From positions 1-63,557 of the forward strand of contig MWCD01000016.1 in the NCBI GenBank assembly GCA_002069885.1: a stretch of DNA of 63,557 nt, read 5' to 3'. The notes beneath the pieces were generated by a model that saw nothing but the letters and a program-made list of their open reading frames with translations, had not been told where the DNA came from and ran no database searches. Both the position numbers and the translations under genes were made by a program. Positions 26,976 through 35,544 of the stretch are shown piece by piece (position 1 is the first letter of the stretch; each line of letters starts with the position of its first letter). The stretch comes from a bacterium ADurb.Bin236. Lineage in GTDB: Bacteria; UBP15; UBA6099.

Positions 26976-27449
26976 ATGATCAGATCGGAGAATGAAATAA
27001 GGATGTTGGCCGACCTTCTTGAATCAGGGTTTCTTGTTCGAGGCGCGCCTGAGTTGCGCGAACAGGAAGGGCCGTCGAAATGGGGCATTGAGCCGGGGCT
27101 GCCTGCGGGCTATTACCTTTATGAAAAAGTGTCTCTGGCAGAGCCGACTGTGGCCGGAACGAGATACTGGACAAGGCCGTGGAAGCTGAAAAGCATCAAC
27201 GAGGGCGAAAGGCTGAGACTGATACGAGACCGCGCCAATAGATATGACGCGAACGCTGTCGAGGTTCACGCGCCGGGAATAGGAAAAATCGGATACGTGC
27301 CGAGATTCGCGGCTCCGATGGTGGCGGCAAGACTTGATTCTGGAAAAAGAGTGTTCGCGCGCGCGCGACGCTCAAAGGCGACTCCCGGAACGCTGGAAAT
27401 GCGCCTATATTACTACATGCCCACAAAATTAAACGCTAACGCGCGGTGA
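26976..27449 (+). CDS. HIRAN-domain protein
   Basis: Protein of 157 residues. The C-terminal two thirds is a HIRAN domain: RLIRDRANRYDANAVEV followed by GKIGYVPRFAAPMVAARLDSG is the diagnostic pair. In eukaryotic HLTF the HIRAN domain binds 3' single-stranded DNA ends; in bacteria it is found alone or fused to helicases and nucleases. Here it stands alone. AAGGGG lies 10 bases before the ATG. It is separated from the previous gene by 209 bases, in which I see only a weak promoter-like TTGTCA near 26913. Confidence 0.85.
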   Translation: MIRSENEIRMLADLLESGFLVRGAPELREQEGPSKWGIEPGLPAGYYLYEKVSLAEPTVAGTRYWTRPWKLKSINEGERLRLIRDRANRYDANAVEVHAPGIGKIGYVPRFAAPMVAARLDSGKRVFARARRSKATPGTLEMRLYYYMPTKLNANAR

Positions 27450-27495
27450 AGCGGATAGTTGTTTGGAATAAATGATAAAAATCGAAGCTGGAGTA

Positions 27496-28131
27496 CTACT
27501 TGTATCGTCCCAGCATAATCTTCACAACGTCGTAGTACATCTGAGCGCGCGCCACAACTCCACGCCAAAGTCCCATCTTTTCTTCTTTAGTGTGATGCGT
27601 CAAATTCTCAAGCTCGACTTCATAGATATCGATTCCATTGTCTTCGAGATACTGGTTGATTGCCACCTCTACCCCGAATCTGGAATCTGCGATGTCGATT
27701 TTTTCAATTATTTTCCTGAGGATAGCCCGCTGTCCGGACAGTTTCGGCGCAAATAATTGAGCGAGATCGGTCACCGCTCGGCCCTCTGAGAAAACGCCCA
27801 TCGTGGCCTGCGCCTTGCCTTCTAGAATGGGCGACACGAGATCCATGATATGAGACTTTCTAAGCCCGATCAGATCCGCGTCAAGGAGAAGAATGATGTC
27901 GGCTCGAGTCCTGTTAACCCCGGCGTGAACCGCCCCTCCCTTGCCTCGGTTTTCTTCCAGATTTATCAAAACCACGCCAAGCTCTTCGGCTACTATCTCA
28001 GCCGTTCTGTCGCTCGACCCGTCATTGACGACGATAATCTCGTCTATTGCCTCGACCTGCTGGAGAACATGCAAAGTTCCCCTTATCGTTCGTTCCTCGT
28101 TAAATGCCGGAACTATTGCGGCGACTTTCAT
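27496..28131 (-). CDS. Family 2 glycosyltransferase
   Basis: GT-A fold transferase of 211 residues. The N-terminal AAIVPAFNEERTI and VVNDGSSDRT bind the nucleotide sugar, and LLLDADL is the DxD metal motif. The ENRGKGGAV stretch is typical of dolichol/undecaprenyl-phosphate sugar transferases. It has no C-terminal membrane segments, so it is soluble or peripheral. It follows rseP by 60 bases on the same strand with a GGGGGAG ribosome site, so it probably ends the pyrH-rseP transcript. Acceptor and donor are not predictable. Confidence 0.9.
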   Translation of the reverse strand: MKVAAIVPAFNEERTIRGTLHVLQQVEAIDEIIVVNDGSSDRTAEIVAEELGVVLINLEENRGKGGAVHAGVNRTRADIILLLDADLIGLRKSHIMDLVSPILEGKAQATMGVFSEGRAVTDLAQLFAPKLSGQRAILRKIIEKIDIADSRFGVEVAINQYLEDNGIDIYEVELENLTHHTKEEKMGLWRGVVARAQMYYDVVKIMLGRYK

Positions 28132-28191
28132 ATATGAATTGCTCCCCCGCTTGCGCGATATTCGATTTCTTTGAGCGGCCTAATTCCCCGT

Positions 28192-29793
28192 TCAAAGCCC
28201 TATGATAATCCTGATGTCCCGATATGTCACAACAAGAATCAGACTTATTAAAATCGCAAACCCGACAGTGTGAATCAATCCCTCGCGCCTCGAATCCAAC
28301 GGCCTTCTGATTATGGCCTCCCAAGTATGAAACACGATGCGCGAGCCGTCGAGAGCCGGGAACGGAAACAGGTTTATCACCCCAAGACAGACGCTGATAA
28401 CGCCGAAGAAATGCACCAGATCGCTGAAGCCCTGCCGGGCGAAAACGCCGGCGTATTGAATTATTCCGACCGGCCCCGCCACATCGTCCGCGGAAACTTT
28501 CATGCGTATCAACCCCACTATGCCATCCAGAATCATCACGACGGACACAGCGCTCTGTTTCGCTCCGAGCCATACGGCCGAGACAGGATTTACCCTTTGC
28601 GACACCGATTCAAGAACGACCCCGATATCCTTTCCTGCGGTCCCTGACGCCGCGAGAGAAACCACTTCCCCGCCGCGATAAACCAGGAATGCCATTCTGG
28701 ACGCCGCCAACGAATATTTATCGCCCATAAACTGAGCGCCGCCGAAATCCAGAATCACGTCTCCGCTCCTGAATCCTGCTTGCGCCGCTATCGAGCCTTC
28801 CTTCACGTCCGCTACCAACCTCGGAGAAGGATTCATCAGGATTACGCCGGCGTCATTCCACCTGTGTTTTTCGGGAATCATTGTAAACTCGACTCTTTCA
28901 TCGCCTCTGAGCACATCAATCTTAACATCGGAGCCGAGTTTTGATTCGATATACTTAATCATGCCCTGCCGCGACTCGACTGGATCGCCGTCAAGCGCGA
29001 GTATGATATCGCCTTTCTTAATTCCGGCTTTGTCCGCCGGCATTCCCTCGGTCACAAAACCGACCGGCAGGCCTTTCGTGTATTCTCCTTGTGAAACCGC
29101 CACCGGATTATCAAGACCGGCTCCGATTTTCCCTCGTTTTTCAAGCTTAACGTTGAGAGCGATTTTCAGAGTCACTTCTTTGCCGCCCCTGCGCGCTATG
29201 ACTCTAACCGGGTTTTCTGTTGAGTTCATTAACAATGTCTCGGCGTTTCTGGGATCGGTCACGGCGCTGCCGTTCACAGATAGGATGATGTCGTCTTTTT
29301 TCAATCCGGCTTTTCCGGCTGGTTTGCGCGGGTCCACAAAAGCGGCCACCGCGCTGTTCGACAGGTTGCCGCCCGTGTCTGGCATCTCGCGCGGGATGCC
29401 CCAGATCATATACACGGACCCGAAAAGCAAGACGGCCAGAATGAGGTTCATGAAGGGGCCCGCAAAAATTATGGAAATCTTCTGCAATGGCGTTTTGTAT
29501 CTGAAATTGGCGGTTCGAGGAACGCCTGCGGCTTCCGCATCTTCGCCGTCATCGTCCTCGCCCACCATCTTTATATATCCGCCTATGGGAAACAGACAGA
29601 GCTTGTAACGGGTTCCCCTGAAGTCGAATCCGAAAAGTTCCGGCCCCATTCCGAAGGCAAACTCGGGAACTTCAACTCCATGTTTTTTTGCCATTATGAA
29701 GTGGCCTAGTTCGTGAAACAGAATCACAAGCCCGAAAGCGATTATTATCTGAGCCGCAATTTTGATGAATGAAAAGATTTCATAAAAATCCAT
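28192..29793 (-). CDS. rseP: RseP-type site-2 zinc metalloprotease with three PDZ domains
   Basis: Intramembrane protease that cuts anti-sigma factors and signal-peptide remnants. It has 533 residues against about 420-450 for RseP/RasP. The active site is HELGH at 27-31 in the first membrane helix, and the second motif is FPFPALDG in a C-terminal helix. Between them are three PDZ-like units (about 145-210, 235-310 and 325-385), recognisable by AGLKKDDIIL, AGIKKGDIIL and AGFRSGDVIL. E. coli RseP has two. PDZ domains gate substrate access, so the extra one explains the length. It lies at the end of pyrH-frr-cdsA, its usual place. Confidence 0.93.
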   Translation of the reverse strand: MDFYEIFSFIKIAAQIIIAFGLVILFHELGHFIMAKKHGVEVPEFAFGMGPELFGFDFRGTRYKLCLFPIGGYIKMVGEDDDGEDAEAAGVPRTANFRYKTPLQKISIIFAGPFMNLILAVLLFGSVYMIWGIPREMPDTGGNLSNSAVAAFVDPRKPAGKAGLKKDDIILSVNGSAVTDPRNAETLLMNSTENPVRVIARRGGKEVTLKIALNVKLEKRGKIGAGLDNPVAVSQGEYTKGLPVGFVTEGMPADKAGIKKGDIILALDGDPVESRQGMIKYIESKLGSDVKIDVLRGDERVEFTMIPEKHRWNDAGVILMNPSPRLVADVKEGSIAAQAGFRSGDVILDFGGAQFMGDKYSLAASRMAFLVYRGGEVVSLAASGTAGKDIGVVLESVSQRVNPVSAVWLGAKQSAVSVVMILDGIVGLIRMKVSADDVAGPVGIIQYAGVFARQGFSDLVHFFGVISVCLGVINLFPFPALDGSRIVFHTWEAIIRRPLDSRREGLIHTVGFAILISLILVVTYRDIRIIIGL

Positions 29794-29918
29794 TTTAACA
29801 TCTCCCGCCCGATTCCGGCTGCCCGGAATCCGGCGCGCCTCTCCAAGTCGTTTTTCAGAGTATAATCATTTTTTTCGCGTCACACAGGTCGGTTTCTTTC
29901 ATATCAATCAAAGGAGTT

Positions 29919-30755
29919 TCACCCGACCACAAAAAGTTTAAGGTAGAAAAAAGTCAGAGGAATGGAAAAAAGGATGCTGTCGGAGCGATCCATAAATCCG
30001 CCTGCCCCGATCACCATAGTGCCCGTGTCTTTCACATTTACCCTGCGCTTGAACACCGATTCGGCAAGATCCCCAATCTGCCCGAAAGCGCCGATAATCA
30101 GCCCCAAGAAGATGGCATGAATCAAGCTTATGTCCAACACCGAGCAGATAAGCATGGTAAACATAACAGAGCCTGCCAGACCGCCCACCGCTCCTTCTAT
30201 CGTTTTGTTGGGACTCACTGAAGGAGCGAGCTTTGTTCTGCCTACCGCTTTGCCGGCGAACAACGCGCCTGCGTCGCTCGCCCACGCCCCCGCCAGCGGC
30301 AGCACGACTAGGAGCGCGTATTTCGTATGCTCCAAATAATACGTCTCGTGCAATTCCTTAAGATTGAACACAAAGCTCATAAGCGCTCCGATGTAAACCG
30401 CGCCGAATATCGTTACTGACAGGTCCGATATCGAATATCTGTCCCTCCCCCTCATTTCCCTGACAAGCTGCATGCAGAACGCGGCAATTATAGCAAGAGA
30501 AAGAATCATCGCGACGCTTATCTCAGGTTTGATATAGGCCGCCAGAAGAAAAAGCAGCCCAAGACCTATTCCCAATCCTGTCATCGGACGCATTCCGCTT
30601 CTTGTTAAAAGCCCGTAGAACTCAACCAACCCGGCGGTTACGGCCACTGATGCCAGTAGAAGCAGAAGCAAATCGCCGCATGCGGCCATGTACAAAACAA
30701 TCGGGCCTAGCAACAAACCGCCGACTATCTTCACAGATATGTTAGAACTCGTCAT
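29919..30755 (-). CDS. cdsA: Phosphatidate cytidylyltransferase
   Basis: Integral membrane enzyme of 278 residues that makes CDP-diacylglycerol from CTP and phosphatidate, the branch point of phospholipid synthesis. It has about seven to eight membrane helices. The C-terminal signature is present: SPNKTIEGAVGG, then GQIGDLAESVFKR and KDTGTMVIGAGGFMDRSDS. It follows the 81-residue gene by 27 bases; rseP begins 125 bases further on, where many bacteria have dxr. A weak AAAGAG ribosome site precedes the ATG. Confidence 0.95.
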   Translation of the reverse strand: MTSSNISVKIVGGLLLGPIVLYMAACGDLLLLLLASVAVTAGLVEFYGLLTRSGMRPMTGLGIGLGLLFLLAAYIKPEISVAMILSLAIIAAFCMQLVREMRGRDRYSISDLSVTIFGAVYIGALMSFVFNLKELHETYYLEHTKYALLVVLPLAGAWASDAGALFAGKAVGRTKLAPSVSPNKTIEGAVGGLAGSVMFTMLICSVLDISLIHAIFLGLIIGAFGQIGDLAESVFKRRVNVKDTGTMVIGAGGFMDRSDSILFSIPLTFFYLKLFVVG

Positions 30756-30782
30756 TTTATAGCTCTTTCTTTGATGTTGTAT

Positions 30783-31028
30783 TCATGCCCCTGCTTTTGT
30801 AAAACCTAGCGGCTCGCTAGGAGTCAAAACAGTCCTGAGAGAAATCGAACCTTCTTCATCATAGACCGCCGAAGCGACGCGTTCCGTTAACGTCCGCTGA
30901 TTCTCGCCTCTAACCCTGAAATCCGAGGGTTCGGCAACTCTGACTACCATAACCGGCTCGACGTTTTTTGCTTTCAACGCGTCGAGCGCGTCTTCTAGCC
31001 GCATCGCGATCAACGTCTCATCTATCAA
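30783..31028 (-). CDS. Small uncharacterised protein in frr-cdsA operon (81 aa)
   Basis: I do not recognise a function. It is a compact 81-residue alpha/beta protein beginning at a TTG that overlaps the frr stop by four bases (TTGA); the ATG at residue 9 (31004) is an alternative start. The N-terminal helix (MRLEDALDALKAK) is followed by strands (EPVMVVRVAEP and ISLRTVLTPSEP). There is no signal peptide, Cys or membrane segment. It occupies the position where uppS normally lies but is far too short and lacks UppS motifs. The tight coupling argues that it is a real gene. Confidence 0.68.
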   Translation of the reverse strand: MIDETLIAMRLEDALDALKAKNVEPVMVVRVAEPSDFRVRGENQRTLTERVASAVYDEEGSISLRTVLTPSEPLGFTKAGA

Positions 31029-31582
31029 AATTCTCTGAGTTCCTTCTCTTTTTTGTCCACTGCGTCATCTATCTTCGCGATATACTCGTCTGTGATTTCC
31101 TGAATCTTTTTCAAGCCCCTGTCTCTGTCGTCCTCAGTGATTTCCTTCTCGTCTTCCAGCATCTTAATCTCGTCATTGCCGTCGCGTCTCAGGTTGCGGA
31201 TTGCGACCTTCATCTCTTCGCCCTTTTTGCGGACGCCTTTGGCCAGTTCCTCCCGGCGCTCCTCGCTGAGCATCGGTATTTCAACGAAAATATTATGGCC
31301 GTCATTCCTCGGCATTATACCAAGCTCCGACGACGAGATGGCCTTTTCGATAAGAGAGAGATTCGACTTGTCGAAAGGCTGAAGCTTAAGAAGTCTTGGC
31401 TGAGGGGCGGAAATTGTCGCCAACTGATTTATGGGCATTTTCGCGCCGTAAGCGTCGGCTGCTATTCCGTCCAGAAGAGCCGGAGTCGCCCTTCCCGTCC
31501 TCACACGGGCAAAATCCTTTACTGCCGTATCGAGAGTTTTTTCCATCCTTGCCCGCAGGTCTTCGAAAACTTCGTCCAACAT
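31025..31582 (-). CDS. frr: Ribosome recycling factor
   Basis: Releases ribosomes from mRNA after termination, together with EF-G. It has 185 residues, the normal length. The tRNA-like helical bundle is evident: DFARVRTGRATPALLD near the N-terminus and RNLRRDGNDEIKML in the C-terminal half are the conserved segments. GGAGGGG, lying in the last codons of pyrH, is its ribosome site. One base separates the pyrH stop from its ATG. Confidence 0.97.
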   Translation of the reverse strand: MLDEVFEDLRARMEKTLDTAVKDFARVRTGRATPALLDGIAADAYGAKMPINQLATISAPQPRLLKLQPFDKSNLSLIEKAISSSELGIMPRNDGHNIFVEIPMLSEERREELAKGVRKKGEEMKVAIRNLRRDGNDEIKMLEDEKEITEDDRDRGLKKIQEITDEYIAKIDDAVDKKEKELREF

Positions 31583-31583
31583 T

Positions 31584-32324
31584 TCATTCCCCTCCGATAT
31601 AGGTGCCTATCTTTTTTCCGAGCACGAGCTTCTTAAGATTGCCTTTCTTCAGAAAATCGAAAACCACTATTGGTATGTTGTTGTTCTGGCAAAGAGTGGT
31701 CGCCGTCGTGTCCATCACTTTGAGCTGCCTTCTGACGACATCCATATAGCACAACCTGTCGAAACGAACGGCGTCCGGGCACTTGAGAGGGTCCTTGTCG
31801 TAAACGCCGTCCACGCGGGTCGCTTTCAGAATCGCGTCCGCGCCTATCTCAACTGCTCTCAACGCGGCGGCCGTGTCTGTGGTAAAAAACGGGTTCCCCG
31901 TGCCTGCCACGAAAATAACAACCCTTTTTTTCTCCAAGTGCCTGACCGCTCTCCGTCTGATGTACGCCTCAGCCACAGCTCGCATCTCGATGGCGGTCAT
32001 CACCCGTGTGTCCAGCCCGATATTTTCCAGCGCATTCTGAAGAGCCAGCCCGTTTATCACGGTCGCCAGCATCCCCATATAATCGGCGGACGCTCTCTCC
32101 ATGCCTTTTGCGGCCACCGATACGCCTCGGAAAATATTTCCGCCTCCCACGACGACCGCGACTTCCACGCCCAAGTCCCTCACGCTTCTTATCTCTTCGG
32201 CGTAGTCCTGCAGCCTGTCCACGTCTATTCCGTACTGCTGCGCTCCGGCGAGTCCTTCGCCGCTAACTTTCAACAGTATTCTTTTGAAAATTGGTTTTGT
32301 TTTTTCAGCCGTTTTTTTCGCCAC
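31584..32324 (-). CDS. pyrH: UMP kinase
   Basis: Phosphorylates UMP to UDP in pyrimidine synthesis; a bacterial hexameric enzyme of the amino-acid kinase fold. It has 246 residues. Conserved stretches: [21 protein letters not shown], the UMP-binding [14 protein letters not shown] and VDGVYDKDP. It heads the pyrH-frr-(81 aa)-cdsA-rseP cluster. Its first residues ([15 protein letters not shown]) are a basic extension not found in all orthologues. Confidence 0.97.
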   Translation of the reverse strand: MAKKTAEKTKPIFKRILLKVSGEGLAGAQQYGIDVDRLQDYAEEIRSVRDLGVEVAVVVGGGNIFRGVSVAAKGMERASADYMGMLATVINGLALQNALENIGLDTRVMTAIEMRAVAEAYIRRRAVRHLEKKRVVIFVAGTGNPFFTTDTAAALRAVEIGADAILKATRVDGVYDKDPLKCPDAVRFDRLCYMDVVRRQLKVMDTTATTLCQNNNIPIVVFDFLKKGNLKKLVLGKKIGTYIGGE

Positions 32325-32349
32325 TATGCCCCTCCAGCCTGATTGCGGC

Positions 32350-32376
32350 TCAGAGTATTATATCGCATATCTCTGA
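32350..32376 (-). promoter_or_regulatory. Candidate pyrH promoter within inverted repeat
   Basis: A perfect -10 TATAAT reads on the minus strand at 32357-32362, about 33 bases before the pyrH ATG; the -35 region is weak. The box is framed by a perfect 6-base inverted repeat, TCAGAG (32350-32355) and CTCTGA (32371-32376), placed where a repressor could block polymerase. The repeat could be chance. Confidence 0.45.
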
Positions 32377-32401
32377 AAAGTACACAGAATCGCGCGCGCG
32401 G

Positions 32402-32434
32402 GCGCGCTTAAAAAACATCTTTTTTTTAGCGCGC
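32402..32434. repeat. GC/A-T inverted repeat hairpin in divergent region
   Basis: The left arm GCGCGCTTAAAAAA (32402-32415) and right arm TTTTTTTTAGCGCGC (32420-32434) are near-perfect complements around a 4-base loop, giving a stem of about 14 pairs with one mismatch. A run of alternating C and G lies directly before it (32391-32400). It lies between divergent pyrH and the transporter gene. It could serve as a transcription barrier or bidirectional terminator, or extrude as a cruciform. Confidence 0.55.
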
Positions 32435-32522
32435 TCAAAGACTACAATATCCGCTGCGGACAACCCACTGCGCGCGGCGCAAAAACCGCGATGTGGCTCT
32501 ATTAAGTTTCGGCGGCAACTCA

Positions 32523-33746
32523 ATGAGCATTGCGGCAATCCTGATTTTTATACTCACATACACTCTCATAGCAGGCAGGAGACTGGTCGCGCTTCCGATC
32601 GGGCGTCCCGCGGGAGCCCTTCTCGGCGCTCTTCTCATGGTTGTTTTCGGAGCGCTTTCTCCTGAAGAAAGCTACCGAGCGGTGGATGCCGACACCATTC
32701 TTCTACTTTTCTCGATGATGCTTCTTTCCGGGTATCTTGGCAAATCAGGCGTGTTTTCATCAATTTTCAGCGCATTATTGCGCGTCTGCCGCTTGCCGGA
32801 AGGTCTCCTGTACGCGATAGCCGCGCTCTCCGCCTCTCTTTCAGCTTTCCTTGTGAACGACACGGTTTGTCTGATGATGACGCCGATTGTCGTGTCGATA
32901 TGCTCTCGGCATAAGCTCCCGATGGGGCCTTATCTCATAGCGCTGGCCACTTCAGCGAATATCGGCAGCGCCGCGACTCTGGTTGGAAATCCTCAAAATA
33001 TGATAATCGGAAGCATGAGCGACTACGGGTTTGCCCGCTTCATGGCGGTTTCAGGCCCGGCGGCGCTTGCCGGCATGATTGTCAACATTGCTCTTCTGAA
33101 GGTTTATTTCGCCCGCCGCCTTCCTCGCGCTTTCACAGAGGACGTCGGATTCGAGTCCACCATCAATCTGAAACGGCCTCCGTTTTCAGTTCTGGTTTTC
33201 GTTGCGGTGGCAGCCTGTTTTCTGTCGGGAACACACATGGGTTACACAGCTCTGGCGGGCGCGGTTCTGATCATGCTCCGGGAGCGCAAAGAACCGACGG
33301 AAGCTCTCGGCGGTGTGGACTGGACCCTGCTTCTTTTTTTCGCCGCGTTGTTCGTAGTGGTTGAAGGTCTCGCTTCCACCGGCGTCGTTGAGAAATCATG
33401 GGACGCGTTTTCGTACGCTCTCCGGACGGACACGCCTTCGGGAATGACCATGTTCGCAGTTTTCATGACCGTCGGCTCGAATCTGGTCTCGAATGTGCCT
33501 ATGGTTCTTCTGACCGGCTCTCATATCGAAGGATTCGGATCGCCGGACCGCGCTTGGGCCTTGCTTGCATACACCACGACTGTCGCCGGAAACCTGACTC
33601 TTCTAGGCTCCGTCGCCAACATAATAGTGGCCGAACAATCTAAAAAATCTTATAACCTCGGTTTCTTTGAGTATCTGAAATTCGGAGCGGTATCCACAGC
33701 GCTCGCCATGACCGCTGGCGTCATAGTCATCGCCCTGCTAACCTGA
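32523..33746 (+). CDS. ArsB/NhaD-superfamily anion or sodium/proton transporter
   Basis: Membrane protein of 407 residues with about 11 helices. The two-fold repeat signatures of the ion-transporter superfamily are visible: FLVNDTVCLMMTPI with SANIGSAATLVGNPQNM in the first half, and NLVSNVPMVLL with AGNLTLLGSVANIIV in the second. These are shared by arsenite, citrate, sulfate and Na+/H+ carriers, so the ion is not predictable; no arsR or arsC is adjacent. The start MSIAAIL is chosen as the usual membrane-helix start; the ribosome site (GGCGG) is weak. Confidence 0.88.
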   Translation: MSIAAILIFILTYTLIAGRRLVALPIGRPAGALLGALLMVVFGALSPEESYRAVDADTILLLFSMMLLSGYLGKSGVFSSIFSALLRVCRLPEGLLYAIAALSASLSAFLVNDTVCLMMTPIVVSICSRHKLPMGPYLIALATSANIGSAATLVGNPQNMIIGSMSDYGFARFMAVSGPAALAGMIVNIALLKVYFARRLPRAFTEDVGFESTINLKRPPFSVLVFVAVAACFLSGTHMGYTALAGAVLIMLRERKEPTEALGGVDWTLLLFFAALFVVVEGLASTGVVEKSWDAFSYALRTDTPSGMTMFAVFMTVGSNLVSNVPMVLLTGSHIEGFGSPDRAWALLAYTTTVAGNLTLLGSVANIIVAEQSKKSYNLGFFEYLKFGAVSTALAMTAGVIVIALLT

Positions 33747-33785
33747 CGCCGGACCTGAGCCGATGCAGAGGAAATCCTGTTTTTA

Positions 33786-33815
33786 TTGTTTTTTTGGATA
33801 AAAGCGTAGTAAAAT
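33786..33815 (+). promoter_or_regulatory. Candidate promoter of the carboxylesterase gene
   Basis: TTGTTT (33786-33791), an 18-base spacer and TAAAAT (33810-33815) fit sigma-70 moderately. The leader would be about 69 bases, ending with a strong GGAGGA ribosome site. No terminator is seen for the upstream transporter gene. Confidence 0.4.
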
Positions 33816-33890
33816 TGCTCCCGACCGCCATTATAGACGTGTCATACCGCAACGCAACACGGCGGTAAAAGCATCATCTGGAGGACGCTA

Positions 33891-35519
33891 ATGAAAACAT
33901 CTTTCAAACGAATTGTCAGCACAGCGGCGTCGGTCGCAACGGCATTGTTGTTCGGAGCTTATTCAGGGGCTTTCGCTCAGGACTGCTCGAACATCAAAAC
34001 CGAGAACGGGCTTGTTAGCGGAAAACTCGACTCAGGCGTTTGCTCGTTCAAAGGCATTCCCTATGCGGCCCCGCCTGTCGGCGACCTCAGGTTCGCGCTT
34101 CCGGTTAAAGCAGAGCCGTGGGAAGGAACTCTTGAAGCTCTCAATTACGGCAACGATTGCGTTCAGCATCCGCTTAGCCTCTTCCCTTCGGACAAGATAT
34201 CCGGCAGCGAGGACTGCTTGTATCTTAATGTGTGGTCTCAAGCAAAGGCTTCGGATTCCAAGCTGAAACCGGTGATGTTCTTCATCCACGGAGGAGGATT
34301 CCTCAACGGCTCCGGCGCGTGGCCCATCTACGACGGCACGACACTGTCATCTAGAGGCGATGTCGTGGTGGTGACCATCAATTATAGGCTCGGCAATTTC
34401 GGATTTTTCGCGCATCCCTCGTTCCGCAGAGATGACGGAGGAGTGGGCAATTACGGATTATACGACATGGTGGCTGCGCTCGAATGGACGCGAGACAATA
34501 TTAAGGCTTTCGGCGGCGACCCCGATAACGTGACAATATTCGGCGAATCCGCAGGCGGCATCAGCGTAGGGCTTATCATGATATCGCCCAAAGCTCACGG
34601 GCTGTTCCACAAAGCCATCATAGAAAGCGGCCCGGTGCATTATTTTTCCAGCCCCGCTAAAAAAATGGAGGAAACCGGACTCGAAGCGGCCGCTAAACTC
34701 GGCTGTCCCGACGCGGCGTCGGCCCCCCAGTGTCTGCGCTCAATCTCTGCTGAAGCTCTGATGCTCGGCGCACCGGGCACTCTTTCCCTCCTGTCGAGCT
34801 ATGAAACTTCCGGAAAGTATGTTTATGCTCCCGTTATTGACGGCGTGTTTATTCCGGACACCCCGGCCGAAATGTTCAAACGCGGCGACTTTGCTTCAAA
34901 CATTCCGGTAATAATCGGCTCGAACACGGATGAAGGCTCATTCTTCACCGCAAGCAAGAAGTTGGACACAGTCGAACAGTATAACGAGACGGTTGTTTCT
35001 GATTCCAAAGCTCTCGCCGACATTTTTGACATCAAGGTCGACTTCGACGGCATTTTGAACATATTCCCCGCGTCCGAGTATCCGACGCCCAAACTGGCGT
35101 ACAGCGGCATGCTGAGAGACGTGGCATTCACCTGCCCAGCTCGCGCGCTGTCAAAACAAATGATTAAAAAACAGCCGAAAGTCTATTTGTATCTTTTCGG
35201 AAAAGCCCCCGACGAGGTCGGGCCGCTCAAAGACTGGGGCGCGTTCCACGGCTCGGAACTCGCTTTCGTCTTTCACAATTTCGAGTTCATGGGCATCAAG
35301 TTCAAATCAAAGGACAACACCGCGACGTCAAAACGGATACTCGCTTACTGGTCGCGTTTCGCGCATACAGGAGATCCCAACCTTCAGGGCCTTCCGCAGT
35401 GGGAGCTTTTCGACCCGGCGCAACTAAACTACATGTATCTGGATGTCGAATCCGAGATGCGCTCCGGCTACAGAAAACCAGTGTGCGACTATCTGGATCA
35501 GGTTCTATTCGAGAAATAA
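33891..35519 (+). CDS. Exported type-B carboxylesterase
   Basis: Alpha/beta hydrolase of 542 residues. Signal peptide about 1-29 (ends near SGAFAQ). The oxyanion stretch is FIHGGGFLNGSG. The catalytic triad is complete: Ser220 in FGESAGG, Glu348 in SNTDEGS and His453 in GAFHGSE. Family members hydrolyse carboxyl esters of many kinds (lipid, acetylated sugar, xenobiotic). Several Cys pairs suggest disulfides, fitting an exported enzyme. It stands as a single gene. Confidence 0.92.
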   Translation: MKTSFKRIVSTAASVATALLFGAYSGAFAQDCSNIKTENGLVSGKLDSGVCSFKGIPYAAPPVGDLRFALPVKAEPWEGTLEALNYGNDCVQHPLSLFPSDKISGSEDCLYLNVWSQAKASDSKLKPVMFFIHGGGFLNGSGAWPIYDGTTLSSRGDVVVVTINYRLGNFGFFAHPSFRRDDGGVGNYGLYDMVAALEWTRDNIKAFGGDPDNVTIFGESAGGISVGLIMISPKAHGLFHKAIIESGPVHYFSSPAKKMEETGLEAAAKLGCPDAASAPQCLRSISAEALMLGAPGTLSLLSSYETSGKYVYAPVIDGVFIPDTPAEMFKRGDFASNIPVIIGSNTDEGSFFTASKKLDTVEQYNETVVSDSKALADIFDIKVDFDGILNIFPASEYPTPKLAYSGMLRDVAFTCPARALSKQMIKKQPKVYLYLFGKAPDEVGPLKDWGAFHGSELAFVFHNFEFMGIKFKSKDNTATSKRILAYWSRFAHTGDPNLQGLPQWELFDPAQLNYMYLDVESEMRSGYRKPVCDYLDQVLFEK

Positions 35520-35544
35520 TTGTTCTATTCAATTCATCTTCAAG

